Shown piece after piece: positions 34,056 to 42,429 of a stretch of DNA of 64,000 bases. Each line of letters opens with the position of its first letter. The stretch's first letter is position 1. The stretch comes from an uncultured Prevotellaceae bacterium (lineage in GTDB: Bacteria; Bacteroidota; Bacteroidia; Bacteroidales; Bacteroidaceae). The notes below the pieces were generated by a model. It was not told the origin of the DNA. It was given only the letters and a program-made list of their open reading frames with translations, and searched no databases. The stretch lies in NCBI GenBank assembly GCA_946188395.1, contig CAMHUU010000005.1, positions 1 to 64,000 of the forward strand. The letters run 5' to 3'. A program made the translations under genes and the position numbers.

Positions 34056-35110
34056 GCTAATAGTGTTTGTACGATTCGTTCTGCAGTGCGTCCGTCCCAA
34101 CGGTCAGGCAGTGTGCCATGCTTCCATTCGCCCTTGACGAGCTGCGCCAAAGCCTCCTGGAGGCGTTCCACATTCTCGCCCACCAAGACGTTCGTACCTT
34201 GTTTTACAGTCTCTATGTGCTCCGTATAGGAATTCAACGTGATGCAGGGCACATGGTTGAAAGTAGCCTCCTCGGCCACATTGCCCGAATCGGTGATGAT
34301 GCCCATCGCATGTAATGTCAAATAACCAAATTCCAGATACGACAACGGTTGCAGTACACGGAACGAGGAACACTCAGAAGCCAGCGTATAGGCTTCGCCG
34401 CGCAGAGGAGCTATCACGGGAATGTCGCCTGCATCACGACTGATGGCCGCCATCATCTGTTGCATTTTTTCATGGTCGGAAATCAGCACTTTCCGATTGA
34501 CGGTAAACACCAGATACCGTCCGTCGTCGATGCCCTCCAGACAGGTCGGACGCTGCCAGCGCTGATGGTTGAAACGCAAGGAGTCCATGAGGATATTTCC
34601 TACCAGATAAATCTTGTGCATCTCAGCTCCCTCACGAGTCGCTATACTGCTGGAACCAACGCCTGCCGTAAACAATAAATCACTTAAGCCATCGATAACT
34701 AACCTATTGATTTCCTTAGGCATATTGATATCGAACGAACGGGTTCCGGCAACGATATGAGCCAGTCGAAGACCATGTTTCTTGGCCACGATAGCTGCCG
34801 CCATCGTCGAGGCCAAATCATCGACAACAATCACCGTATCGGTAGGATGACTGTCCAGATAACGCTCAAACTCAGCCATTACCCTGCCCGTCAGTTCGTT
34901 CAGGTTTTCACAATCGACACCCAGAAAAACATCGGGCCGGGGCATCTGCAGGTCACTGAACAGCGAAAACTCCAACGTAGGGTCGTCGTCACGTCCGGCA
35001 TAAACCAGCTCGTAGGTGATATCCTCCGTACGTTCTATGGTACGGATAATCGGAGCCACCTTCACAAAATTCGGACGGGCTCCCGTAAAGATACATACTC
35101 TATTTTTCAT
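34052..35110 (-). CDS. wecB: UDP-N-acetylglucosamine 2-epimerase (non-hydrolysing)
   Basis: A 352-residue GT-B fold epimerase converting UDP-GlcNAc to UDP-ManNAc for surface polysaccharide. Seen are FTGARPNFVKVAPIIRTIE at the N-terminus, HIVAGTRSFDINMPKEINR (family: H-x-EAG-x-R, here AGTRS), and ITDSGNVAEEATFNHVP near 265. The usual Glu in HVEAGLR is replaced by Ala in HIVAGTR, so activity may be altered. Confidence 0.85.
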   Translation of the reverse strand: MKNRVCIFTGARPNFVKVAPIIRTIERTEDITYELVYAGRDDDPTLEFSLFSDLQMPRPDVFLGVDCENLNELTGRVMAEFERYLDSHPTDTVIVVDDLASTMAAAIVAKKHGLRLAHIVAGTRSFDINMPKEINRLVIDGLSDLLFTAGVGSSSIATREGAEMHKIYLVGNILMDSLRFNHQRWQRPTCLEGIDDGRYLVFTVNRKVLISDHEKMQQMMAAISRDAGDIPVIAPLRGEAYTLASECSSFRVLQPLSYLEFGYLTLHAMGIITDSGNVAEEATFNHVPCITLNSYTEHIETVKQGTNVLVGENVERLQEALAQLVKGEWKHGTLPDRWDGRTAERIVQTLLA

Positions 35111-35234
35111 TCGCGCGCACGTTCCTTAATATATTTATACTGCCCTCACTGACATCCCGGAAATGAATCGCCGCAGAGCCACAAAAGTAGTATTTTTGGT
35201 CGGTTTCATCTAAATAACCTTTAAAATTCTACTG

Positions 35235-35264
35235 CAAAGATACTAAAAATAAACATTTTCCAAA
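35235..35264 (-). promoter_or_regulatory. wecB promoter
   Basis: On the minus strand TTTG-N18-TATCTTTG, divergent from the HU promoter at 35282. Confidence 0.55.
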
Positions 35265-35281
35265 AAAAAAGCCAAGAATAT

Positions 35282-35312
35282 TTTCATATCACGCTGAAAA
35301 TTAGTAACTTTG
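35282..35312 (+). promoter_or_regulatory. HU promoter
   Basis: TTTC-N19-TAACTTTG, 39 nt before the HU start codon. Confidence 0.65.
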
Positions 35313-35351
35313 CAGTCCAAAATACGAATTAAATAAAAATATTATACAGAA

Positions 35352-35627
35352 ATGACAAAAGCAGATATCATCAACAGTATCTCGGAGAGGACGGGTCTTC
35401 CCAAAAAAGATATCTCCACTACCGTGGAAGCTTTTATGGCTGAGATACGCACATGCATGGCTGAGAAGAAAGAACCTGTTTTCCTGAGAGGTTTCGGTAC
35501 TTTTTCCATCAAGCACCGTGCCAAGAAGACTGCACGCAACATCTCAAAGAACACCACTTTGGTCATCGATGCGCACGACATTCCCTCCTTTAAGCCAGCA
35601 AGGAGTTTTGTTGAGAAAATGAAATAA
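35352..35627 (+). CDS. HU family DNA-binding protein
   Basis: A 91-residue canonical-length HU/IHF protein. Helical dimer part: MTKADIINSISERTGLPKKDISTTVEAFM. Saddle and arm: FLRGFGTFSIKHRAKKTARNI, then FKPARSFVEKMK. It bends and compacts DNA. It is the first gene of a run with the COX24-like peptide and rng. Confidence 0.95.
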   Translation: MTKADIINSISERTGLPKKDISTTVEAFMAEIRTCMAEKKEPVFLRGFGTFSIKHRAKKTARNISKNTTLVIDAHDIPSFKPARSFVEKMK

Positions 35628-35653
35628 TTCACCATTTAATTAGTTTATAAATT

Positions 35654-35743
35654 ATGCCAAACGGAAAGAAAAAGAAGGGCCACAAGATGGCTACTCACAA
35701 GCGCAAGAAGAGACTGCGCAAGAATCGTCATAAGAGCAAGTAA
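35654..35743 (+). CDS. AURKAIP1/COX24 (mS38-like) basic peptide (29 aa)
   Basis: Too short for the ORF track. ATG to TAA gives MPNGKKKKGHKMATHKRKKR then LRKNRHKSK. This very basic peptide matches the COX24/AURKAIP1 C-terminal family, the mitochondrial small-subunit protein mS38 in eukaryotes, and is found between HU and rng in Bacteroidales. It is probably a ribosome-associated peptide. Confidence 0.8.
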   Translation: MPNGKKKKGHKMATHKRKKRLRKNRHKSK

Positions 35744-35769
35744 GCTCTGACGGACACAGAAAAAAATGG

Positions 35770-35815
35770 AAGGAGTGTACTAAAGAAGTTTCCAGGCTTC
35801 GACGGTACGCTCCTT
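35770..35815 (+). promoter_or_regulatory. Structured leader before rng
   Basis: AAGGAGTGTAC and GTACGCTCCTT can form an 11-bp stem with one wobble. The loop holds a second possible hairpin, GAAG...CTTC. It lies between the COX24-like gene and rng without a strong T-tract. It could be an attenuator or an RNase G autoregulation site (speculative). Confidence 0.45.
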
Positions 35816-35850
35816 TAAAGTACAAAAAGAGTAATAATAAGTAAAGAGAA

Positions 35851-37431
35851 ATGACCAGTGAACTCATCATCGATGTTCAGCCGAAAGAGATTTCCATCGC
35901 CCTTCTCGAAGACAAGAACCTGGTAGAATACCAGAACGAGAAACGCGAGGAAGCCAACTACTCTGTCGGCAACATCTATCTGGGCCGTGTGCGCAAGCTC
36001 ATGCCCGGGCTCAATGCCTGCTTCGTAGACGTAGGCTCTGAGCGCGATGCCTTTCTGCATTATCTTGACTTAGGTACTCAATTTAGCTCTTACGAGAAAT
36101 ACCTGAAACAGGTACAAAGCGACAAGAAGAAACTTTATCCCATTGCGAAAGCCACTCACCAGCCGGACCTTCCCAAGGAAGGCAGCGTACAGACGACGCT
36201 GAAACAGGGCCAGGAGGTGTTGGTGCAAGTGGTGAAAGAACCTATTAACACCAAAGGTCCGCGTCTGACCTGCGAACTGAGTTTTGCCGGACGCTACATG
36301 GTTCTCATGCCTTTCTACGATAAGGTTTCGGTTTCTTCAAAAATCAAAAAAGGCGAAGAACGGGCCCGCCTGAAACAGCTTGTCCAAAGCATACGCCCCA
36401 AGAACTTCGGCGTCATCGTACGTACATCGGCCGAAGGAAAGCGCGTGGCTGAGCTGGACAAGGAAATGAAAACACTCGTCAAACGCTGGGAAGACACCAT
36501 CGCCAAGGCTCAGAAAGCCACCAAGGCGCCACAGTTGTGTTTTGAGGAGACAGGCCGTGCGGTAGCCATGCTGCGCGACGTGTTCGACACCTCCTACGAT
36601 GGCATCTACATCAACGACGAGGACATCTTCAACCAGGTCAAGGACTACGTGTCACTCATCGCCCCGGAAAAACAGGACATTGTCAAGAAGTACACAGGAA
36701 CGGTACCCATCTTCGACAACTTTAATGTCACCAAACAACTCAAGTCCAGCTTCGGACGAACCGTGAACTACAAACGCGGCGCATACCTCATCATTCAACA
36801 CACCGAGGCTATGCACGTCGTTGACGTGAACTCAGGCAACCGAACGCGTGCAGAAAACGGTCAGGAGGCCAATGCACTGGAAGTGAACCTGGGTGCTGCC
36901 GACGAACTGGCACGCCAGCTGCGCTTACGCGACATGGGAGGTATCATTGTCGTCGACTTTATCGACATGAACCTGGCAGAAGACCGGCAAATGCTCTACG
37001 AGCGCATGTGCAAGAACATGCAGAAGGACAGGGCCCGCCACAACATTCTGCCACTCAGTAAGTTCGGACTGATGCAAATTACACGTCAGCGTGTCCGTCC
37101 CGCTATGGACGTAAACGTAGAAGAAACCTGCCCTACCTGCTTCGGTAAGGGAAAAATCAAGTCGTCAATCCTGTTTACAGACCAGCTTGAGAGCAAAATT
37201 GACCGCCTAGTCAACAAAATAGGCATCCGTAAAATCTATTTGCACGTACATCCTTACGTAGCCGCCTACATCAACCAGGGCATTTGGTCCATCAAGCGCC
37301 AATGGCAGATGAAATACGGTATGGGACTACGCATTGTACCCTCGCAAAAATTGGCTTTCCTGCAATACGAATTCTACGACAAGGACCGTCAGTTCATCGA
37401 TATGCAGGAAGAGATCGAGACAAATTCCTAA
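35851..37431 (+). CDS. rng: Ribonuclease G/E
   Basis: A 526-residue endoribonuclease for rRNA maturation and mRNA decay. The S1 domain is near 35-120 (NIYLGRVRKLMPGLNACFVDVG), the DNase I-like catalytic part has VVDVNSGN and VVDFIDMN carrying the metal aspartates, and the zinc-link CPTCFGKGKI is near 430. It lacks a long scaffold tail, so it is closer to RNase G. Confidence 0.93.
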   Translation: MTSELIIDVQPKEISIALLEDKNLVEYQNEKREEANYSVGNIYLGRVRKLMPGLNACFVDVGSERDAFLHYLDLGTQFSSYEKYLKQVQSDKKKLYPIAKATHQPDLPKEGSVQTTLKQGQEVLVQVVKEPINTKGPRLTCELSFAGRYMVLMPFYDKVSVSSKIKKGEERARLKQLVQSIRPKNFGVIVRTSAEGKRVAELDKEMKTLVKRWEDTIAKAQKATKAPQLCFEETGRAVAMLRDVFDTSYDGIYINDEDIFNQVKDYVSLIAPEKQDIVKKYTGTVPIFDNFNVTKQLKSSFGRTVNYKRGAYLIIQHTEAMHVVDVNSGNRTRAENGQEANALEVNLGAADELARQLRLRDMGGIIVVDFIDMNLAEDRQMLYERMCKNMQKDRARHNILPLSKFGLMQITRQRVRPAMDVNVEETCPTCFGKGKIKSSILFTDQLESKIDRLVNKIGIRKIYLHVHPYVAAYINQGIWSIKRQWQMKYGMGLRIVPSQKLAFLQYEFYDKDRQFIDMQEEIETNS

Positions 37432-37449
37432 CTTTTTTACCGACATACT

Positions 37450-38634
37450 ATGGTGGCACTGAAAATCTTTTTCTGGATGGGTGTGTTTCTCGTATTTTAC
37501 ACATACATCGGATACGGAATGCTGCTATGGGTGTTAGTAAAAATGAAACGCTTCGTCAAGGGTAAGGCTGTGAAAGCAGCCTTACCTGCGGACGAGGACC
37601 TGCCCGACGTAACCTTCATGGTTTGTGCCTACAACGAACAAGACGTGGTAGACATGAAGATGGAAAACACACTACAATTCGATTATCCTCACGACAAGCT
37701 GCACATCATGTGGGTCACCGACGGTTCCACCGACGCCACAAACGACCGTCTGAGCCGTTACCCCGGAGTGGAAATCGTGTTCAGTCCGGAACGTAAGGGA
37801 AAAACGGCCGCCCTGAATCATGGCATTAGCATGGTGAAGACCGACCTCACCATCATGACCGACGCCAACACCATGGTGAATCCGGAAGCCGTCCGCGAGA
37901 TTGTACACTGTTTCCAAGATCCGCAGGTGGCCTGTGTCGCTGGCGAGAAACGCGTCATGGCACGACACGAAGGACAAGCTGCCGCCGAGGGCGAAGGACT
38001 GTATTGGAAATACGAGAGTGCGCTGAAGAAAATGGACAGCGAACTCTACTCCGCCATGGGTGCCGCAGGCGAACTGAATGCCATCCGCACCCGCCTCTAT
38101 CAGCCGATGCAGGAGAATGCACTGCTCGACGACTTCGTCATGTCCATGCGCATGGTCGGCCAAGGCTATCGCATAGCCTATTCTCCCGACGCCTATGCCA
38201 TGGAGTACGGCTCTGCCGACCTCAACGAAGAATCGAAGCGCAAGCGCCGCATCGCAGCAGGAGGACTGCAGAGCATCTGGTGGCTCCGCAGCATGATGAA
38301 CCCGCTGCGCAACCCCATGGTCGCTTTCCAGTTCGTCAGCCACCGCGTGTTGCGATGGAGCATCACACCCGTCGCCCTACTCGCCCTCATACCCCTCAAC
38401 GTCGCTTTGGTCTTGATGAAAGCAGGCACCGTCTACAACATCATCTGGGCATTGCAACTGCTTTTCTATCTCGCTGCATTCATTGCCTGGGTCATGGAGC
38501 GCCAGGGGCGTAAGAACAAACTGCTCTATGTGCCATATTATTTCCTATTCATGAATCTGAACGTTTTCAAGGGCATGAAATACCTATGTTCCCACCAGAG
38601 CAGTGGTGCATGGGAAAAAGCAAAAAGAGGATAA
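37450..38634 (+). CDS. Membrane glycosyltransferase family 2
   Basis: A 394-residue protein. An N-terminal membrane helix (about 5-30) precedes a GT-A domain with MVCAYNEQDVV, the metal motif DANTM, and DDFVMSMRM with KRKRRIAAGGLQS (the Q/R-x-x-R-W-like region). Three to four C-terminal helices follow from about 300. The layout resembles poly-N-acetylglucosamine or hyaluronan-type synthases. The product is unknown. It begins 18 nt after rng. Confidence 0.87.
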   Translation: MVALKIFFWMGVFLVFYTYIGYGMLLWVLVKMKRFVKGKAVKAALPADEDLPDVTFMVCAYNEQDVVDMKMENTLQFDYPHDKLHIMWVTDGSTDATNDRLSRYPGVEIVFSPERKGKTAALNHGISMVKTDLTIMTDANTMVNPEAVREIVHCFQDPQVACVAGEKRVMARHEGQAAAEGEGLYWKYESALKKMDSELYSAMGAAGELNAIRTRLYQPMQENALLDDFVMSMRMVGQGYRIAYSPDAYAMEYGSADLNEESKRKRRIAAGGLQSIWWLRSMMNPLRNPMVAFQFVSHRVLRWSITPVALLALIPLNVALVLMKAGTVYNIIWALQLLFYLAAFIAWVMERQGRKNKLLYVPYYFLFMNLNVFKGMKYLCSHQSSGAWEKAKRG

Positions 38635-38670
38635 AAATCAAATTTTTAAAGATTTTTTCCTTTTTTTTCT

Positions 38671-38701
38671 TTCGTAGTTCAGAGATTTTTAGTAATTTTG
38701 C
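38671..38701 (+). promoter_or_regulatory. Promoter of the hybrid histidine kinase
   Basis: TTTC-N19-TAATTTTG, 27 nt before the start codon. Confidence 0.65.
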
Positions 38702-38728
38702 CCACGACTATACACATAAAAGAAAAGG

Positions 38729-39979
38729 ATGAATCAAGACGAACGTGAGGAACTGTTGCAGAAACTGGCTGAAACCAATTCCAAGCTCCATTCCACAGAG
38801 CTGCAATTAGAAGCTGCCAACAAGAAGCTCAACGAATACGAAGAGAAGGCCAAGAATGCGGAGCAGGCAAGCCGCATGAAGTCCCTTTTCCTCGCCAACA
38901 TGAGTCATGAAATTCGTACTCCCTTGAATGCCATCGAGGGCTTTTCGCGCGTGATGGCCGAGACCGACTCCCCAGAGGACCGTATGAAGTACATGGAAAT
39001 CATTGAAAGCAACAACGGTCGACTGCTCGCACTCATCGACGACATTCTGGACTTTTCGCGTGTCGAGGCAGGAGAAATATCGATCAAGAAGGGAATGACC
39101 GACTTGAATGACCTTTGTCATAGCCTGCAAAACATTTTCAAGTTCCGCTGCCCTGACACTGTGCAGCTGGTGTGGAACAAGCCCAATATGAAGGTCACCC
39201 TCAACACCGATGCCAATCGTGTAACCCAGGTGTTCTCCAATCTCATTGGTAATGCCCTGAAGCACACCACCAAGGGAAGCATCACCTACGGTTACCGACT
39301 CATCAACGACGGCACCGAAGTGGAGTTCTTTGTCACCGATACCGGGTCCGGCATCGATCCTAACGACATCGAAAACATCTTCGGCACCTATGTTTCCAGA
39401 GATGCCGACACACAGAACGGCTACGGATTGGGACTCGCGCTCTGCAAAACCATCGTCGAGAAAATGGACGGTCGCATCAGCGTACAATCCCGCCTGGGCG
39501 AAGGTTCTACCTTCCGGTTCGTGCTCCCCTTCGAAGGAACCATAGGCGGCATGACCAAGAACGGCCGTACGACGACGAATTCACGCACCATACGCTCTAC
39601 TACGATGACCAATATGCAGAATGCTCCTGTCATCTTGGTTGCCGAGGACGAGGACAGCAACTACGAACTCGTCCGCATCGTTCTTTCCAAGCGCTATCGC
39701 CTCATGCGTGCCGTGAATGGTATCGAAGCCGTCACCCTGTGCGAAGACGAGCATCCCGACATGATTCTCATGGATATCCGCATGCCGGGAATGAACGGAC
39801 TCGACGCCACGCGAATCATCAAGGAGGTCAATCACGACATCCCCGTCGTGGCACTTTCAGCCTATGCCTTCGACGAAAACATACGCGAGGCCAAAGCAGC
39901 AGGTTGCGACGACTTCATGGCCAAGCCCTTCCGCGTGGAGGATCTCTTGGATATGGTCGAAAAATACGTCAAACAATAA
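38729..39979 (+). CDS. Soluble hybrid sensor histidine kinase/response regulator
   Basis: A 416-residue signalling protein. An N-terminal coiled coil (1-50) leads into HisKA with the phospho-acceptor His60 in MSHEIRTPLN, HATPase with NLIGNALKHT, DTGSGID and GYGLGLALCK, then after a Thr-rich linker a receiver domain with Asp349 in LMDIRMPGMNG. There is no membrane helix or recognised sensor domain, so the input must be cytoplasmic. It lacks the HTH output of HTCS regulators, so phosphorelay to another protein is likely. Confidence 0.92.
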   Translation: MNQDEREELLQKLAETNSKLHSTELQLEAANKKLNEYEEKAKNAEQASRMKSLFLANMSHEIRTPLNAIEGFSRVMAETDSPEDRMKYMEIIESNNGRLLALIDDILDFSRVEAGEISIKKGMTDLNDLCHSLQNIFKFRCPDTVQLVWNKPNMKVTLNTDANRVTQVFSNLIGNALKHTTKGSITYGYRLINDGTEVEFFVTDTGSGIDPNDIENIFGTYVSRDADTQNGYGLGLALCKTIVEKMDGRISVQSRLGEGSTFRFVLPFEGTIGGMTKNGRTTTNSRTIRSTTMTNMQNAPVILVAEDEDSNYELVRIVLSKRYRLMRAVNGIEAVTLCEDEHPDMILMDIRMPGMNGLDATRIIKEVNHDIPVVALSAYAFDENIREAKAAGCDDFMAKPFRVEDLLDMVEKYVKQ

Positions 39980-40000
39980 CCACAAAGCAAAATATAACCT

Positions 40001-41068
40001 ATGGGTAAGTTAGCAGTCTACAAGTATCTTTCCCTGATGTTCCTCGTACTCCAATGTGTTGTGTCCGCATTTACCATTGTGGCACTTTTCGGAGGCGACG
40101 TAAGTCCTGTGGGCCATTCCGCACGGGCCATGTTGGTATACATCCTTCCCGTGCTTATCGCCCTGAACATCGTGTTACTTCTTATCTGGCTCGTTCGCCG
40201 GAAATGGTTTTACGCACTCATTCCAGTCATCACCATTGCATGCTGCATCCCCTATATCGGCACCATCATCCAGTTTCGTTCCGTCGACAAGAAAGCCGAA
40301 GCCGAGAAAGGCCTGAAGATCGCCACCTATAACGTGGCCATGTTCGGGCGCGAGACTTCCGGTTTCCTGGCTCAGGACATCCTTGCCCAGATTCGTCGCC
40401 ACAAGGTAGATGTGCTCTGCCTGCAAGAGTATAGCGAAAACAGCGGTGACAAGAAAAATTCCGAGAGTTACAAGGAGTACTTCCCCTATATGGCAGTCGG
40501 TCGCGGCGACATGGTAGTCTTCAGCCGCTATCCCATCAAGGACAGCAAGACACTACTCTTCGACGATTCCAACCAGAGTGCCATGTGGGCCGACGTCGAT
40601 GTCAAGGGACAGGTAATCCGCTTCTTCAATGTCCACCTCGAGACCACCGGACTCAACCGCACCATGCATCAAGCCGGAAAGCTGCAGGCTGCCAACCCCT
40701 ACGAAGACTATAGCATGACCAACAGCCGCGTGCTGAACGCCATCTTCGGCAACTACACCCTGGGAATGATGTTCCGTGCCGGACAGGCCATCACCATTGC
40801 CAACGAGAAGCGCTCCACCGAGAAGCCCTGCATCCTATGCGGCGACTTCAACGACGTCCCCTACTCCTTCGTCTACAACACCATGCTGGGCAATATGGTT
40901 GACGGATTCAAAGAGTGTGGCGGCGGATGGATGCACACCTACCGAGGCAAGAAAGCCGTCCGCATCGACTACATCTTCCACGACACCTTCTTTAAAGGTC
41001 TCACCTACTACAAGGAAGACCTCACCACCTCCGACCACCTGCCGGTATTCATGAAGGTAACCTATTAA
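40001..41068 (+). CDS. Endonuclease/exonuclease/phosphatase family membrane protein
   Basis: A 355-residue protein with three N-terminal membrane helices (about 8-90) and a C-terminal EEP domain: IATYNVAMFG, LCLQEYS, the catalytic CGDFNDVP, RIDYIFHD and SDHLPVFM. These enzymes cleave phosphodiesters of nucleic acids, lipids or sugars; the substrate is unknown. The active domain probably faces the periplasm. Confidence 0.88.
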   Translation: MGKLAVYKYLSLMFLVLQCVVSAFTIVALFGGDVSPVGHSARAMLVYILPVLIALNIVLLLIWLVRRKWFYALIPVITIACCIPYIGTIIQFRSVDKKAEAEKGLKIATYNVAMFGRETSGFLAQDILAQIRRHKVDVLCLQEYSENSGDKKNSESYKEYFPYMAVGRGDMVVFSRYPIKDSKTLLFDDSNQSAMWADVDVKGQVIRFFNVHLETTGLNRTMHQAGKLQAANPYEDYSMTNSRVLNAIFGNYTLGMMFRAGQAITIANEKRSTEKPCILCGDFNDVPYSFVYNTMLGNMVDGFKECGGGWMHTYRGKKAVRIDYIFHDTFFKGLTYYKEDLTTSDHLPVFMKVTY

Positions 41069-41190
41069 CAAAACCGCTGTCGGTGACCTCGGGCGTCAGG
41101 TCTACGGCCTTGGCGCGGCACACCAGGTTAATCACGGGCTGGCCCTGTGCCACGAGTTCGGGGATACACTCACCCAGCTTCTTGATGATT
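41064..41190 (-). pseudogene. Remnant of an HU-like gene
   Basis: The minus strand reads KKLGECIPELVAQGQPV, which matches DCLPELVAQGVPV of the intact HU-like gene at 5829, then continues VDLTPEVTDSGFVNR. It has no matching N- or C-terminal part and the surrounding frame is not coding. It is a truncated relic. Confidence 0.55.
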
Positions 41191-41278
41191 ACAAAATAAA
41201 TGGGCTGCTTCCAAAAAAACAGCCCAAATAAAGAACAAAAAACGACTTTACACACGCAATTAACTGATAGTCAATAAA

Positions 41279-41434
41279 TTACAGCGTCGTGTCGGTATCA
41301 CCCTCTTCCTCATCTTCTTGGGGCTCGCCTTGCGCCTGCGGCACAAATTCACAATAGTCAGTACCTTGGTACTTCAGCAACTTGCCCTTGATAGCCTCAG
41401 GCTTCGTACTAGGGCGAATAATCTTTTCTTCCAT
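41279..41434 (-). CDS. Small acidic protein (51 aa)
   Basis: Too short for the ORF track. ATG to TAA gives MEEKIIRPSTKPEAIKGKLL and KYQGTDYCEF, ending in an acidic EDEEEGDTDTTL tail. I do not recognise it. It lies beside the HU-like relic; an A-rich stretch precedes the start. Confidence 0.5.
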   Translation of the reverse strand: MEEKIIRPSTKPEAIKGKLLKYQGTDYCEFVPQAQGEPQEDEEEGDTDTTL

Positions 41435-41470
41435 ATTCAATTTGTTAATTTTTTAGATATTTTTTGAATC

Positions 41471-41502
41471 TGACTTTATGACTTTATGACTTTATGACTT
41501 TA
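41471..41502 (+). repeat. 8-nt tandem array (TGACTTTA x4)
   Basis: Four perfect units of TGACTTTA. The surrounding 41435-41625 is A+T-rich and has no gene, but holds a second short repeat, AGTATATTCGTA. Confidence 0.75.
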
Positions 41503-41625
41503 ACCGTGTTTTTATTCTCAGAAAAATCAAAATAAAATTTTATATTTATATATAAATATAAGTTTCTAGAGTCTTTTCTTCAAAATGGCACTTAAAGTAT
41601 ATTCGTATATAGTATATTCGTAAGT

Positions 41626-41955
41626 TTAGAAGGCCTTATCGTCAGGTTCCTCATGTCCCCAGAGGGGCGAAATGTTAAGGATTCTTACTCGTTGAGCCTT
41701 GAATTTGCGGCCGTCCTGGGTCTTACGGTCATTCACCGTAAATTCCAGCGACACATGTACCCAGCCGCCAACTTTCAGCTTCAGCTGCTGCGCAGCCTCG
41801 GCATAGTTACCCACCGTTTCAGCGGCAATGGTGTTGGCGCCGTCGCTCAGCACGTAGGTCTGCACCTTCAGCTTGTCGGACTGCCCATTCTGGTTCGTAG
41901 TCGGAATCTCCTCCATCGGGAGCATTTCCTTAATAAACATCATCTGTCGCTCCAC
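41626..41955 (-). CDS. OB-fold-like small protein
   Basis: Up to 109 residues; starts at residue 5 or 6 (MMFIKEML) are equally possible. The body, LKVQTYVLSDGANTIAAETV then GGWVHVSLEFTVNDRKTQDGR and FKAQRVRILNI, is spaced like the DUF3127 protein at 16438 and other single-strand-binding OB folds. It is probably a distant paralogue. Nucleic-acid binding is inferred only. Confidence 0.55.
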   Translation of the reverse strand: MERQMMFIKEMLPMEEIPTTNQNGQSDKLKVQTYVLSDGANTIAAETVGNYAEAAQQLKLKVGGWVHVSLEFTVNDRKTQDGRKFKAQRVRILNISPLWGHEEPDDKAF

Positions 41956-42122
41956 AGTCCGCAGCAGTGTCGGGGTTTCACCCTCCTATTCCATCGCCTG
42001 CATTCCGAGCCAGGCGGAGAATTTCTCCGAGCCGTCCGGAGAATTTCTCTGCGCCGTTCAGAGAATTTCTCCGCGCCGTCCGCAATCGACTTCCCCCTGG
42101 GGCTTTTTACCTTTTTACTCAT
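41940..42122 (-). CDS. Possible basic 60-aa ORF upstream of the OB-fold gene
   Basis: ATG to TGA, with the TGA overlapping the ATGATG of the OB-fold gene. It is very basic (KKVKSPRGKS then ERRREILRTARRNSP). Half of it is the 22-bp tandem repeat below. It may be a coupled leader ORF, or chance. A TACCTTTG -7 box lies at 42179-42186 on this strand. Confidence 0.25.
   Translation of the reverse strand: MSKKVKSPRGKSIADGAEKFSERRREILRTARRNSPPGSECRRWNRRVKPRHCCGLWSDR
42015..42080 (+). repeat. Three tandem 22-bp palindrome-containing repeats
   Basis: Units such as CGGAGAATTTCTCCGAGCCGTC repeat three times with 2-4 changes. Each contains the near-palindrome GGAGAATTTCTCC. Confidence 0.8.
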
Positions 42123-42291
42123 ACTTTTTTTGCTTTTAATTCGTTTGACATAAAGTTACTTTTGTGAGATCTCGACAGCAAAGGTATGGACAAAAAAAAT
42201 AACGGGTGGCGATTCTGACACTCTTGAATCGCCTCACACGGTGCCTATCCCCATGTGCGACCAAAAAAACGAAGAAAAATCTATCAAAATG

Positions 42292-42329
42292 AAAGAATCC
42301 GAACAACGATGAAGTTGCTCGGATTCTTT
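42292..42329 (+). repeat. AAAGAATCCG hairpin repeat, copy 3
   Basis: AAAGAATCCGAACAAC and GTTGCTCGGATTCTTT around GATGAA. It is upstream of the YARHG gene promoter, in the same orientation as the other copies. Confidence 0.75.
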
Positions 42330-42367
42330 GGTGTTATATAGGTTTTGACAAAAAAAGCGGCGGATAA

Positions 42368-42399
42368 TTTGTGAGTGTCACAATTTTATCGTATTTTTG
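42368..42399 (+). promoter_or_regulatory. Promoter of the YARHG gene
   Basis: TTTG-N20-TATTTTTG, 30 nt before the start codon. Confidence 0.75.
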
Positions 42400-42429
42400 C
42401 GGCAGAATTAACACTTAGGGAATTGCATA

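Noticed and set aside
42015-42080. Short CRISPR array
   Set aside because: The 22-bp units are directly abutting with no spacers.
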